Of a DNA stretch of 64,000 nucleotides, positions 8,677-17,234 are shown piece by piece. Numbering within the stretch: position 1 is the first letter of the stretch; every line of letters starts with the position of its first letter. A program made the translations under genes and the position numbers. The DNA is from Rhodobacterales bacterium (GTDB taxonomy: Bacteria; Pseudomonadota; Alphaproteobacteria; Rhizobiales; Stappiaceae): assembly GCA_008107755.1 (NCBI GenBank), contig VIRH01000137.1:124001-188000 (forward strand), written 5' to 3'. The notes under the pieces were generated by a model, which saw only the letters and a list, made by a program, of their open reading frames with translations, had not been told where the DNA came from and searched no databases.

Positions 8677-9195
8677 CTATTCGACCAGGTTTATATCCGC
8701 CATCAGGTCCGCGGCGGTGGCTTCCAGCGCTTCGCCGAGTGCTGCAGGCGTCAGCCCCTCCGGCAGGCGCAGGTTCGCCGTCGCCTTGAAGAGCGCCTCG
8801 CCCTGCATCGAGCCCTGCAGGACCTGCGTTTCCAGATTCTCGATGCTGACGCCGTTTTCCGAAAGGACACGGGTGATATCGCGCAGAATGCCCGGATGAT
8901 CCTGGGAAACCAGATCAAGCTGTGCGGAGGCGCCCATCGGCGCGCTATCTTCCGTCAGATCCGGTTTTACGGTGATTGCGATTCCGTGGGTGGAAAGGGC
9001 CTCCAGCTTGGCGGAGAGGTCTTCCGACTGAGCCGCTTCGATGCCGATGCGCACGATGCCGGCGAATTCCCCGCCGAGCCGCGCCATGGAACTTTCGATC
9101 CAGTTGCCTCCGGAGCCCGCGATGGTGCCGGCCAGCCGCTCGACGAGGCCGGGCCGATCCTTCGCAAGGACCGTGATGACGAGATGTGTCTGCAT
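8677..9195 (-). CDS. Double-ACT-domain protein, GcvR-like regulator
   Basis: 172 residues with two ACT domains: residues ~3-75 begin THLVITVLAKDRPGLVERLAGTI, and ~90-170 contain LDLVSQDHPGILRDITRVLSENGVSIENLET. This is the layout of the glycine cleavage system repressor GcvR, which acts by protein contact instead of DNA binding. Both domains keep the D-x-P-G ligand-binding turn (DRPG and DHPG). No gcv genes are in the window, so the target is not known. Its start faces the phosphatase gene across a 211-base divergent region. Confidence 0.85.
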   Translation of the reverse strand: MQTHLVITVLAKDRPGLVERLAGTIAGSGGNWIESSMARLGGEFAGIVRIGIEAAQSEDLSAKLEALSTHGIAITVKPDLTEDSAPMGASAQLDLVSQDHPGILRDITRVLSENGVSIENLETQVLQGSMQGEALFKATANLRLPEGLTPAALGEALEATAADLMADINLVE

Positions 9196-9406
9196 GTTGC
9201 CCTGCCCATGGTTAAGCCAAATTGGAGGTACAGGAAAGCAACAGGCATGTCCACCTGCACCCCTACGTCACTTTAGGACGTGGATATGCGTCCGGATCGT
9301 ATCTTTTAACAGGTGTGAAGGTAGCGGATACGCTGATCCGTTGCCATAATGCCGGACGTGTCCCTGCTCCCTCGAGGTGGGTCGGGTCAATGAGGGGGGG
9401 ACGCGC

Positions 9407-10969
9407 ATGAAGCACATCGAAGGTCGCCGCGCCGACAGTTTCTGGTGGCCGCTCATCGAGCGTCCGCTGGCCTTCTTTTTTGTCGTGCTGCTCGGACTGG
9501 CGATGCTTCCGGCGGCCGTCTGGATGGACCTGCGCGCGATTGCCGATGCCTCGCTGCAATCCCAGGCCGTCGATCTCGACCAGGCCATCAGCAAGATCCG
9601 CACCTATTACGCCCGGAATGTCGTTGCCCGCGTCCTGGATGCGCCGGATGAGATCGTGCCTACGCATGAATATCACAACATAACCGGCGGCATCCCGATC
9701 CCCGCGACGCTGTCCATCGAGCTTGGCGACGTGCTTGGCGGCAACGAGGGAAATCTTCAGTACCGTTTCGTCTCCGACCTTCCGTTCAGCCTCCGAGGGT
9801 CGCACAATCTGTCTGCCTTCGAGGAGAAGGCGCTGGCCGACTTCCGCGAGACCCGCGATCCTTCCGACGTGGAGATCGGCTATGAAGGGTCCCTGTTCAA
9901 CCGGAAGATCCGGATCGCCTCGCCGGTGATGCTGGGCGAAACCTGCGTCAGTTGCCACAACGAGCACCCCCAGAGCCCCAAGAAGGACTGGAAGGCCGGA
10001 GATGTCCGCGGCATCCAGGCGATCACGATCAGCCAGCCGGTGATCTCCAACCTGTGGTCATTCAAGTATCTCCTGATCTATTTCGGCTGCGCCGGCGCGG
10101 CCGGTGCGGCCTTTTCCGGCCTTCAGTGGCAGCAGGCAAGCCGGTTCCGCAGAATGAACGCCACGCTGGCGCAGGCGAACGGCGAAATCGCCCATCTGAA
10201 CGACCAGCTCAAGTCGGAAAACCTGAGGCTCGGCGCCGAGATAGAGGTTGCACGGCAGATCCAGATGATGGTGTTGCCCACCAAGGACGAACTGGGAGGC
10301 ATCTACCAGCTGGAGATCGCCGCCTTCATGGAACCGGCCGACGAGGTCGGCGGCGATTATTATGACGTTCTGCAGCTTGATGACCGGGTGAAGATCGGCA
10401 TTGGCGACGTCACTGGGCACGGGCTCGAAAGCGGCGTTCTCATGCTGATGGTGCAGTCCGTCGCGGTCGCCTTGCAGGAACAGGGGCCGTCTGATCCACG
10501 TCAGTTTCTCGCCACGCTCAACAGTGCCATCTGCCGCAACCTCAAACGAACCCGGACGGACAAGCACCTGACGCTTTCCTTCCTCGACTTCGGACGCGAC
10601 AAGGTGACCCTTTCGGGGCAGCACGAGGAGATGATCCTGCTGAAGCATGATGGCGGGCTAGAGATCGTCGATACCGTCGATCTTGGTTTCCCGATCGGCC
10701 TCGATGAGGACATCGAGCGCTTTCTGCGGACCCGGGACGTCCCCTTCGGCCCCGGTGACATCATCATTCTCTATACCGACGGTGTCACGGAGGCCGAGAG
10801 CCCTGATGGTGAGCTTTTCGGTCTGGACAGGCTCGTCGACAGCGCCCGCCGGCACAAGGCTCCCGGTGCGTCCCGTGTTCTGGAAGGCATCCTGGCAGAC
10901 CTGAAGAGCCACATCGGCACCCAGGTCGTGCACGACGACATCACGCTGCTGGTCATCCGTCACACATGA
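9407..10969 (+). CDS. Membrane PP2C-type (SpoIIE/RsbU) phosphatase with haem-motif periplasmic sensor
   Basis: 520 residues from the ATG at 9407, preceded by GAGGGGGGG; a GTG at 9377 would add ten residues without a better site. Layout: membrane span at ~21-41 (LAFFFVVLLGLAMLPAAVWM), periplasmic domain ~42-215, second span at ~218-240, coiled-coil linker ~245-285 (LAQANGEIAHLNDQLKSENL), then a SpoIIE-type PP2C domain. PP2C metal motifs are visible: EVGGDYYDV, GIGDVTGHGLESG and ILYTDGVTEA. The periplasmic part resembles the DUF3365/Tll0287-like family and contains CVSCH at residues 180-184, a covalent c-type haem motif. The expected output is dephosphorylation of an anti-sigma-antagonist-type protein in the cytoplasm; no such partner is in the window. 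Confidence 0.88.
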   Translation: MKHIEGRRADSFWWPLIERPLAFFFVVLLGLAMLPAAVWMDLRAIADASLQSQAVDLDQAISKIRTYYARNVVARVLDAPDEIVPTHEYHNITGGIPIPATLSIELGDVLGGNEGNLQYRFVSDLPFSLRGSHNLSAFEEKALADFRETRDPSDVEIGYEGSLFNRKIRIASPVMLGETCVSCHNEHPQSPKKDWKAGDVRGIQAITISQPVISNLWSFKYLLIYFGCAGAAGAAFSGLQWQQASRFRRMNATLAQANGEIAHLNDQLKSENLRLGAEIEVARQIQMMVLPTKDELGGIYQLEIAAFMEPADEVGGDYYDVLQLDDRVKIGIGDVTGHGLESGVLMLMVQSVAVALQEQGPSDPRQFLATLNSAICRNLKRTRTDKHLTLSFLDFGRDKVTLSGQHEEMILLKHDGGLEIVDTVDLGFPIGLDEDIERFLRTRDVPFGPGDIIILYTDGVTEAESPDGELFGLDRLVDSARRHKAPGASRVLEGILADLKSHIGTQVVHDDITLLVIRHT

Positions 10970-11424
10970 TTGCTTTTGTTGGAACGCGCGCGACGAAAAG
11001 ATCGAGGCAGACGGCCTGATGCGGACGAAAACAGGCCTTGTTCATACGCGCCAGACGATGTCGCTTTCCGGCTTGATCCGGACAGACCCCTCCCCTAATG
11101 TGCGCCAACCTGACGGCGTCCCGGGGCTTGTTTCCGAGAGGGACTGAAAGCTATTCCGGATGCGGTTGACCCAATCAGGGGACCAACGCCGGAGCTGTCC
11201 AAGGCATCTGCAAGGAACCGGTTTGCCGGGCCTTTGCCTGTGTTTGCTTTCATCCCCGGCGCCGGACCTTACAATCGCCGTCCCGGCCAATCCCTGGGGA
11301 GACCAATGATCCAGCGCACGAACCTCTTCTGCCTCGCCGCAGCGCTGCCCGGACACGCGCGCGCGCATGGCGGACAGACAGGCCGTCCTGCAAGCCCCGC
11401 ACACCGACTGGGAGACGTTGCCCA
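10970..11424. other. Intergenic region before the cobalamin operon
   Basis: 455 bases. It holds a weak hairpin after the phosphatase gene (GGCCTG at 11013-11018 with CAGGCC at 11032-11037, then TTGTTC) and a possible short leader frame at 11307-11428. The conserved B12-box of a cobalamin riboswitch (GCCACTG, and the CAGGAGACC-type segment) was looked for and not seen. Confidence 0.5.
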
Positions 11425-11428
11425 ATGA
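11307..11428 (+). CDS. Possible 40-residue leader peptide coupled to cbiX
   Basis: An ATG at 11307 with GGGGAG four bases upstream opens a 40-residue frame. Its TGA (11426-11428) overlaps the cbiX start as ATGA. Residues: MIQRTNLFCLAAALPGHARA and a His/Gly/Pro-rich tail. Ribosome site and overlap suggest translational coupling, but no homologue is recognised. Confidence 0.3.
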
Positions 11429-12582
11429 GCGAGAAACTCGGTCTGATGATCTGCGGCCACGGCAGCCGCAACAAGGGAGCGGTCAAGCAGTTCGCGCAGC
11501 TTGCCGAAGGCCTGAAAGCACGCTTTCCCGACTGGCCCGTGGAATACGGCTATCTGGAGTTCGCAAACCCGGTCATCCACGACGGCTTGAACCGGCTGCG
11601 CGAACAGGGCTGCACCCGCGTGCTGGCCGTTCCGGGCATGCTGTTTGCCGCAGGTCACGCCAAGAACGACATTCCCTCCGTCCTGAACACCTATCAGGCC
11701 ATGCACCCGGAGATGACGATCTCTTACGGACGCGAACTGGCCGTCGATACGCGCATGGTCCGTGCCGCGGCGGCGCGCATCCAGGAAGCGATCGACGCGG
11801 CCGACAGCGACGTTCCGCTGCATGAAACCCTTCTGATGGTCGTTGGCCGCGGTGCATCCGATCCGGACGCCAATTCCAACGTGACCAAGATCACCCGCCT
11901 CCTGTGGGAAGGCTTCGGCTTCGGCTGGGCAGAGACCTGCTACTCCGGCGTTACCTTTCCGCTTGTCGGCCCCGGCCTCGAGCATGCCGCGAAGCTCGGC
12001 TACAAGCGCGTCATCGTCTTCCCCTATTTCCTCTTTACCGGCGTCTTGGTGCAGCGGGTCTATGGAACGACGGACGAAGTGGCACAACAGCACCCGGACA
12101 TCGAATTCCTGAAGGCAAGTTATCTCAACGATCATCCGCAGGTCATCGACACGATGGCCGACCGCGTCCAGGAAATCCTGCAGGGCGCGAACCTGATGAA
12201 CTGCCAGATGTGCAAGTACCGCGAACAGGTGCTCGGCTTCGAGGCGGATATCGGCCAGGCACAGGAAAGCCACCATCATCACGTCGAAGGTCTAGGCGCG
12301 GAGGCGGAGTGCAAGCTCTGCGACGAAATCTGCACCGGCGCCTGCGAAAAGCAGGTTCAGGCCAATACGCAGGATCATCAGCACGATCACTCCCACGGAC
12401 ATGGACACGATCATGGGCATGGGCATGGGCATGGGCATGATCACCATCACCACGATCATGGGCACTCACATGGCCACGGGCACGACCATGATCACGGGCA
12501 CCATCACCACCCCTACCCGCATGCGGATCATCCGCACGGGCCCAGGTCTTTGAAGAAGGAAAACCCGGGTCGTGGGCACTGA
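11425..12582 (+). CDS. cbiX: Sirohydrochlorin cobaltochelatase, long form with Fe-S motif and His-rich tail
   Basis: 385 residues. Inserts Co2+ into sirohydrochlorin, the entry step of the cobalt-early B12 route. Two CbiX/CbiK-type halves are seen: residues ~5-120 contain the catalytic histidine of CGHGSR and the second of LFAAGHAKND; ~130-245 hold VVGRGASDPDANSN and VFPYFLFTGVL. M258-N-C-Q-M-C263 is the MxCxxC motif known to hold a 4Fe-4S centre in long CbiX proteins. Residues 317-371 contain about 29 histidines, likely a cobalt store or buffer. First gene of a tight seven-gene operon; the cobH start overlaps its end. Confidence 0.93.
   Translation: MSEKLGLMICGHGSRNKGAVKQFAQLAEGLKARFPDWPVEYGYLEFANPVIHDGLNRLREQGCTRVLAVPGMLFAAGHAKNDIPSVLNTYQAMHPEMTISYGRELAVDTRMVRAAAARIQEAIDAADSDVPLHETLLMVVGRGASDPDANSNVTKITRLLWEGFGFGWAETCYSGVTFPLVGPGLEHAAKLGYKRVIVFPYFLFTGVLVQRVYGTTDEVAQQHPDIEFLKASYLNDHPQVIDTMADRVQEILQGANLMNCQMCKYREQVLGFEADIGQAQESHHHHVEGLGAEAECKLCDEICTGACEKQVQANTQDHQHDHSHGHGHDHGHGHGHGHDHHHHDHGHSHGHGHDHDHGHHHHPYPHADHPHGPRSLKKENPGRGH
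12373..12537 (+). repeat. Low-complexity His-codon repeat inside cbiX
   Basis: A 165-base stretch of CAT/CAC alternating with GGG/GGC/GAT/GAC codons, including four tandem GGGCAT units near 12415-12438. It encodes the polyhistidine tail (residues 317-371). Such tracts change length by slippage, so tail length may vary between strains. Confidence 0.85.
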
Positions 12583-13228
12583 CACCGATCCGGGCTATGC
12601 ATATGAAAAGGACCCGGCGGCAATCTACCGCCAGTCCTTTGCCATCGTTCGCAAGGAGGCTGATCTCGGTCATCTGCCGGACGAATTGCATCCGGTCGCA
12701 ATCCGCCTGATCCACGCGTGCGGCATGACGGATCTGCCCGCCGACCTTCTGTGGTCCGAGGGCGTCGTGTCCGCTGCCCGTGACGCCTTCGCCCGAAGAG
12801 CGCCGGTGCTGTGCGACGTGGAGATGGTGGCCCACGGCATCATCGCCAACCGGCTCCCGGAAGGAACGCCGGTCGTCTGCGCTCTCAACGACCCTTCGGT
12901 TCCCGATCTGGCAGCGCGGCTGGCCACCACGCGATCCGCCGCTGCCGTCGACCTCTTGCGCGACCGGCTGGATGGCGCGATTGTCGCCATCGGCAACGCC
13001 CCGACCGCCCTCTTCCATCTTCTGGAGACAATTGCTGCAGGCGGTCCGAAGCCGGCACTCGTCCTCGGGTTTCCCGTCGGATTCGTCGGCGCGGCGGAAT
13101 CGAAGGAAGCCCTTGCGGCCAATCCCTTCGGTGTGCCCTTTCTGGCAATAAGAGGTCGCAGGGGCGGCTCGGCCATGGCAGCGGCTGCGGTCAATGCGCT
13201 CGCAGCCGGGCTTCCCGAGGAGGCGTGA
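12572..13228 (+). CDS. cobH: Precorrin-8X methylmutase (CobH/CbiC)
   Basis: 218 residues, starting at GTG 12572, which overlaps the last 11 bases of cbiX. Moves the methyl group from C11 to C12 of the corrin ring, producing (hydrogeno/cob)yrinic acid. The catalytic histidine is H48 in IRLIHACGMTD. Conserved LLCDVEMVAHGI-type text (VLCDVEMVAHGI), ALNDPSVP, IGNAPTALFHLLE and GFPVGFVGAAESKEAL are all family landmarks. The protein works on cobalt-free or cobalt-containing rings in different organisms; the neighbours favour the cobalt form. Confidence 0.95.
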   Translation: MGTDTDPGYAYEKDPAAIYRQSFAIVRKEADLGHLPDELHPVAIRLIHACGMTDLPADLLWSEGVVSAARDAFARRAPVLCDVEMVAHGIIANRLPEGTPVVCALNDPSVPDLAARLATTRSAAAVDLLRDRLDGAIVAIGNAPTALFHLLETIAAGGPKPALVLGFPVGFVGAAESKEALAANPFGVPFLAIRGRRGGSAMAAAAVNALAAGLPEEA

Positions 13229-13229
13229 C

Positions 13230-13475
13230 ATGAACCAGGGCGACAAAAGCAAAGGCCATAAATCGACCGGCGGCGGCAAACCTCTTCGCTCCCGTGGTTA
13301 CCTGTCCCGGCCAGGCGGTGGGCCGGCGCCCGTCCCCGGCGAAGCGGATACGAACGCCGAAGCCCTGCGCCACAAATCGCGCGGTGCACGCCAGATCTCC
13401 GCATCGCGCGACAAGAACCCCGAGGCTCTGGAAACCAGACCCTCGATCAAACCCTACCGGCTGGACGACACATGA
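13230..13475 (+). CDS. Small basic hypothetical protein in the cob operon
   Basis: 81 residues from the ATG at 13230, with GAGGAGG 10 bases or so upstream, in the single-base gap after cobH. Its TGA overlaps the cobL ATG (13472) as ATGA. The sequence is Lys/Arg/Gly/Pro-rich and probably unstructured (KSKGHKSTGGGKPLRSRGY). No family is recognised. The strong ribosome site and couplings on both sides argue for a real gene. Confidence 0.6.
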   Translation: MNQGDKSKGHKSTGGGKPLRSRGYLSRPGGGPAPVPGEADTNAEALRHKSRGARQISASRDKNPEALETRPSIKPYRLDDT

Positions 13476-14671
13476 CGGCTCCGTGGCTTACCCTCATCGG
13501 CATGGGCGAGGACGGGATTCTTGCGCCTGGCGGCCGCGACGCGCTTGCCGGCGCTGACATCGTCTATGGCGGCGCCCGGCATCTTGAGCTTGCGGGTGCG
13601 TTTGCGGCCGAGAAACGATCCTGGCCGTCGCCTTTTTCCGACGTATTCAGTCAGCTTGACGCGCTCAAAGGCAAGTCGGTTGCCATCCTGGCAAGCGGTG
13701 ATCCGATGTGGTTCGGCATCGGCTCGAGTTTGCTCTGCCATTTCAAGGCGGACGAGATGACGGTTCTGCCCTCGCTTTCCGCCTTCCAGCTTGCCGCTGC
13801 GCGGATGGGTTGGGCGCTGCAGAAGTGCGAGTGCCTGTCCGTCCACGGGCGGCCCGTCGATCTTCTGCGCTGTGCGCTCTATCCCGGTGCCCGGCTTCTG
13901 GTTCTGACGAGCAATGGCGAAGCCGTCCGCCAGATCGCGGATCTTCTGGCCGATGAAGGCTACGGCCGGAGCCGGATGACCGTGCTTGAACATCTCGGCG
14001 GCGACAGGGAGCGCCACTTCAGCGGCGTTGCGGAGGACTGGTCGCAGGACGTCGCGGATCTTCACACGCTCGCCGTTGACCTCGTCGCGGAGCCGGGCCT
14101 CAGGTTCCGCCCGCGAACCGCCGGTCTTGCGGATGACGTTTTCCATCACGACGGCAAGATGACGAAACAGGAAGTCCGCGCCATCACGCTGGCCGAGCTC
14201 AAGCCTCATCCGGGCGCACTCCTGTGGGATATAGGTGCCGGCTGCGGCTCAGTCGCGATCGAGTGGCTGCGCGCAGCACAAAGAACCCGCGCAATCGGGC
14301 TGGAGCCGCATGCGGAGCGGCGCCGGATGGCGGCGGAAAACGCCGTTGCACTCGGCGTGCCGCATCTCGAACTTGTCGATGCGGTGGCCCCGGAAGGGCT
14401 GGAAGGCCTGCCCCGCCCCGATGCCGTCTTCATCGGCGGCGGACTGAGCGAACCCGAAACGCTGGACGTTGCCCTGCGCGCCCTTTCTTCCGGCGGCCGG
14501 CTCGTGGCCAATGCGGTGACGTTGGAAAGCGAGGCGGTTCTGCTAAAATCCTACCAGAAGACGGGAGGAACCTTGCGCAAGCTGTCGATCCATCGCGCCA
14601 GTCCCGTAGGAGAGCTGACCGGATGGCGGCCGGCGATGCCGGTAACCCAGTGGAGCTTCACCAAACCATGA
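13472..14671 (+). CDS. cobL: Precorrin-6Y C5,15-methyltransferase, decarboxylating (CobL = CbiE-CbiT fusion)
   Basis: 399 residues with two enzymes fused. Residues ~1-200 are a CbiE-type tetrapyrrole methyltransferase (LTLIGMGEDGI at the start, SGDPMWFGIGSSL); ~205-399 are CbiT, which methylates C15 and decarboxylates the C12 acetate (TKQEVRAITLAELKPHPG, LWDIGAGCGSVAIEW as SAM motif I, VFIGGGL). Both ends overlap neighbours by ATGA junctions. In the cobalt-early route this equals CbiE plus CbiT. Confidence 0.96.
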   Translation: MTAPWLTLIGMGEDGILAPGGRDALAGADIVYGGARHLELAGAFAAEKRSWPSPFSDVFSQLDALKGKSVAILASGDPMWFGIGSSLLCHFKADEMTVLPSLSAFQLAAARMGWALQKCECLSVHGRPVDLLRCALYPGARLLVLTSNGEAVRQIADLLADEGYGRSRMTVLEHLGGDRERHFSGVAEDWSQDVADLHTLAVDLVAEPGLRFRPRTAGLADDVFHHDGKMTKQEVRAITLAELKPHPGALLWDIGAGCGSVAIEWLRAAQRTRAIGLEPHAERRRMAAENAVALGVPHLELVDAVAPEGLEGLPRPDAVFIGGGLSEPETLDVALRALSSGGRLVANAVTLESEAVLLKSYQKTGGTLRKLSIHRASPVGELTGWRPAMPVTQWSFTKP

Positions 14672-15393
14672 GCGGAACCCTTTACGGTGTCGGCCTCGGT
14701 CCGGGAGATCCGGAATTGATGACGCTGAAGGCGCACCGGCTGATCGCCGGCGCCGCCGTGATCGCCTATCCGGCGCCGGACACAGGCGAGAGTTTCGCCC
14801 GCTCGATAGCCGCCGACGCCATTCCCGCCGGCGCACGGGAAATCCCGATCGTGGTTCCCATGCGCGTCGACAGGTTTCCGGCCCAGGAAATCTACGACCG
14901 CGCGGCCAGCGAAATCGCCGAGGTTCTGTCTGGTGGCGAAGATGTCGTCGCGCTGTGCGAGGGTGACCCGTTCTTCTACGGCTCCTTCATGTATCTGTTC
15001 GAGCGGCTGACCGGCCGGTTTCCGGTCGAGATCGTTCCAGGTGTCACGTCCATGACCGCCTGCGCGGCGCAATTGCGTCGTCCGCTGACGGCCCGCAACG
15101 ATGTGCTGACGGTCATCCCGGGGCCCCTGCAGGATGCCGATATCCGCAGCAGGATCGAAGCCGCTCAGGCCGTCGCCATCATGAAGGTCGGACGGCATCT
15201 CATGCGCTTGAAGAGCCTTCTCGACGACATGGGTCTGCTCGAGAACGCCGGATATGTCGAACGGGCCAGCCTTGCCGAACAGAAGGTGTTCCGCCTTTGC
15301 GATGTCAGCGGTGAAAGCGCACCCTATTTTTCCATGATCCTCATATACAAGGGAGAAGAAGCGTGGACGCTTCCCCCATCCTTTTCGTCCTGA
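14668..15393 (+). CDS. cobI: Precorrin-2 C20-methyltransferase (CobI/CbiL)
   Basis: 241 residues from the ATG at 14668 that overlaps the cobL stop (ATGA). Adds a SAM methyl group at C20 of precorrin-2 or cobalt-factor II. The N terminus LYGVGLGPGDPELMTLKAHR, VALCEGDPFFYGSFMYLFER and VEIVPGVTSMTACAA are typical of the tetrapyrrole methylase fold and of CobI in particular. The C terminus overlaps the next gene by 31 bases. Confidence 0.95.
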   Translation: MSGTLYGVGLGPGDPELMTLKAHRLIAGAAVIAYPAPDTGESFARSIAADAIPAGAREIPIVVPMRVDRFPAQEIYDRAASEIAEVLSGGEDVVALCEGDPFFYGSFMYLFERLTGRFPVEIVPGVTSMTACAAQLRRPLTARNDVLTVIPGPLQDADIRSRIEAAQAVAIMKVGRHLMRLKSLLDDMGLLENAGYVERASLAEQKVFRLCDVSGESAPYFSMILIYKGEEAWTLPPSFSS

Positions 15394-17234
15394 ACGAAGC
15401 GGGTCTCGACACCGCCCATGACGTCGCCGAACGGTTTTCGACGGCGCGCATTCATGGTCTGGCCGGGCGCGTGCCGACGGCCGATACCCAGTTCAACGAG
15501 ACGATCGAGCACCTGCAGCTTCTGTTCCGCTCCGGGCACCCGATCATCGGGTTCTGCGCGAGCGGCATCCTGATCCGCGCGCTTGCACCGCTTCTCAACG
15601 ACAAGCGCACGGAACCGCCGGTCATCGTCGTATCGGAGGACGGTTCCAGCATCGTGCCGCTGCTCGGCGGACACCGGGGCGCCAACGAACTGGCCCACAT
15701 CCTCGCCAAGATCCTCGGCGGACATGCGGCCGTCACGACCGCCGGCGACACGAAGCTCGGCATCGCGCTGGACGTTCCGCCGAAGGGTTGGGTGCTCGCC
15801 AACCCGCAGGACGCCAAGCCCGTCATGGCCGAACTTCTGTCCGGCGCTTCCGTGCGCATCGAAGGCAAGTCCAGGTGGCTGCAGGAAGCTAATCTCAACG
15901 TCTCCGAAGACGCGGCCATTTCCCTGGTCACGACCGAGGAAGCCATCGAGGGCGGGCCGACGAGGCTGGTCTACCACCCGCAGCGCTATGTCATCGGTGT
16001 CGGTTGCGCGCGCTATTGCGAGCCGGCGGAACTGATCGATCTGGTGGACGCGAATCTCGCGCTGGAAGGCATCGCGCCGGGGGCAATCGCCTGCGTCTCC
16101 ACGATCGATCTCAAGGCAGACGAGGAGGCGGTGAACGCGCTTGCCGACTATCTGGGTGTGCCGCTGCGCGTCTTCAGCGCCGAAGAGCTTCAGCGGGAGA
16201 CACCGCGGCTCAAGAACCCGTCCAACGTGGTCTTTCAGGAAGTCGGCTGTCACGGCGTCAGCGAAGGGGCCGCGCTTGCCTCTGTCGGGCCCTTCGGCTC
16301 TCTCGTCGTGGAAAAGCAGAAGACTGAACATGCAACCTGCGCCATCGCCCGCGCGCCGCAGCCACTGGATGGCAAGGCGGTCGGCCGCGCGCGGGGCCAT
16401 CTTTCGGTCATCGGGATCGGCCCGGGACGTGACGAGTGGCGCACCCCGGAAGCGACCCGGCTGATCGCCGAGGCGAGCGACGTGGTCGGCTATTCGCTCT
16501 ATCTCGACATTGTCGAAAACCAGATCGCCGGCAAGGAACGGCACGATTTTCCGCTTGGACAGGAAGAGGACCGCGTTCGTTTTGCCCTGGAAGAAGCGGG
16601 CAAGGGCAAGAATGTTGCGCTGATCTCCTCCGGAGATGCGGGCATCTATGCCATGGGAACGCTCGTCTATGAACTGCTGCACCGGAACCAGGAATATGGT
16701 GGCGTCACGGATGCCGCAAAGCGGGTGACGGTCACCAACGCCCCGGGCATTTCGGCCCTGCAGGCCTGTTCCGCCCGGATCGGAGCTCCGCTCGGCCATG
16801 ACTTCTGTGCGATCTCTCTCTCCGATCTTCTGACCCCGTGGGAGGTCATCGAGCAGCGCCTGAAGGCGGCGGCCGAAGGCGATTTCGTCATCGCCTTCTA
16901 CAATCCGGTTTCGAAACGTCGGCGGACACAGCTTGCCCGTGCGCGCGAAATCCTTTTGCAACACCGGCCGGAAACCACACCGGTGGTTCTTGGAACCAAC
17001 CTCGGACGCCCGGAAGAGAGCGTTCGGGTGACCAACCTGGAAAAGCTGAGCGTCGATGAGGTGGACATGCTGACCACCGTGCTCGTCGGCTCCTCGAACT
17101 CGCGGGCCATCATGAAGGGCGACGGCAAGATCTTCGTCTATACGCCGCGCGGCTACGCAAAGCGGATCGACTCGCGCAAGCAGGACGAGGCTCCAGCTGC
17201 GCCGGACACCCAGGAAACGAAAGAAAGCGAATGA
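15363..17234 (+). CDS. cbiG-cobJ: CbiG-CobJ fusion: cobalt-precorrin-5A hydrolase plus precorrin-3B C17-methyltransferase
   Basis: 623 residues from GTG 15363, with GGGAGAA five bases upstream, starting inside cobI. Residues ~1-130 are the CbiG N-terminal domain (GFCASGILIRALAP, VPLLGGHRGANELA); ~130-210 the middle; ~215-325 the CbiG-C/CobE domain (YVIGVGCARYCEPAELIDLV, GCHGVSEGAAL). Residues ~345-605 are the C17-methyltransferase CobJ/CbiH (HLSVIGIGPGRDEWRTPEA, SSGDAGIYAMGTLVYELL, AFYNPVSKRRRTQL). The full three-part CbiG is needed for lactone opening in the cobalt-early ring contraction; the late-insertion route has only the CobE part. The C-terminal tail is charged and unstructured. Confidence 0.93.
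   Translation: MDASPILFVLNEAGLDTAHDVAERFSTARIHGLAGRVPTADTQFNETIEHLQLLFRSGHPIIGFCASGILIRALAPLLNDKRTEPPVIVVSEDGSSIVPLLGGHRGANELAHILAKILGGHAAVTTAGDTKLGIALDVPPKGWVLANPQDAKPVMAELLSGASVRIEGKSRWLQEANLNVSEDAAISLVTTEEAIEGGPTRLVYHPQRYVIGVGCARYCEPAELIDLVDANLALEGIAPGAIACVSTIDLKADEEAVNALADYLGVPLRVFSAEELQRETPRLKNPSNVVFQEVGCHGVSEGAALASVGPFGSLVVEKQKTEHATCAIARAPQPLDGKAVGRARGHLSVIGIGPGRDEWRTPEATRLIAEASDVVGYSLYLDIVENQIAGKERHDFPLGQEEDRVRFALEEAGKGKNVALISSGDAGIYAMGTLVYELLHRNQEYGGVTDAAKRVTVTNAPGISALQACSARIGAPLGHDFCAISLSDLLTPWEVIEQRLKAAAEGDFVIAFYNPVSKRRRTQLARAREILLQHRPETTPVVLGTNLGRPEESVRVTNLEKLSVDEVDMLTTVLVGSSNSRAIMKGDGKIFVYTPRGYAKRIDSRKQDEAPAAPDTQETKESE

Noticed and set aside
10970..11424. Cobalamin riboswitch before cbiX
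   Set aside because: Expected by context, but the conserved GCCACTG box and neighbouring conserved segments were not found on the plus strand.
11042..11425. 127-codon minus-strand frame in the region before cbiX
   Set aside because: No ribosome site or motif, and composition is unconvincing; weaker than the short plus-strand leader frame.
15324..16964. 546-codon frame opposite the CbiG-CobJ gene
   Set aside because: Shadow of a high-GC gene in another frame; no domain text, while the opposite strand has clear family motifs.
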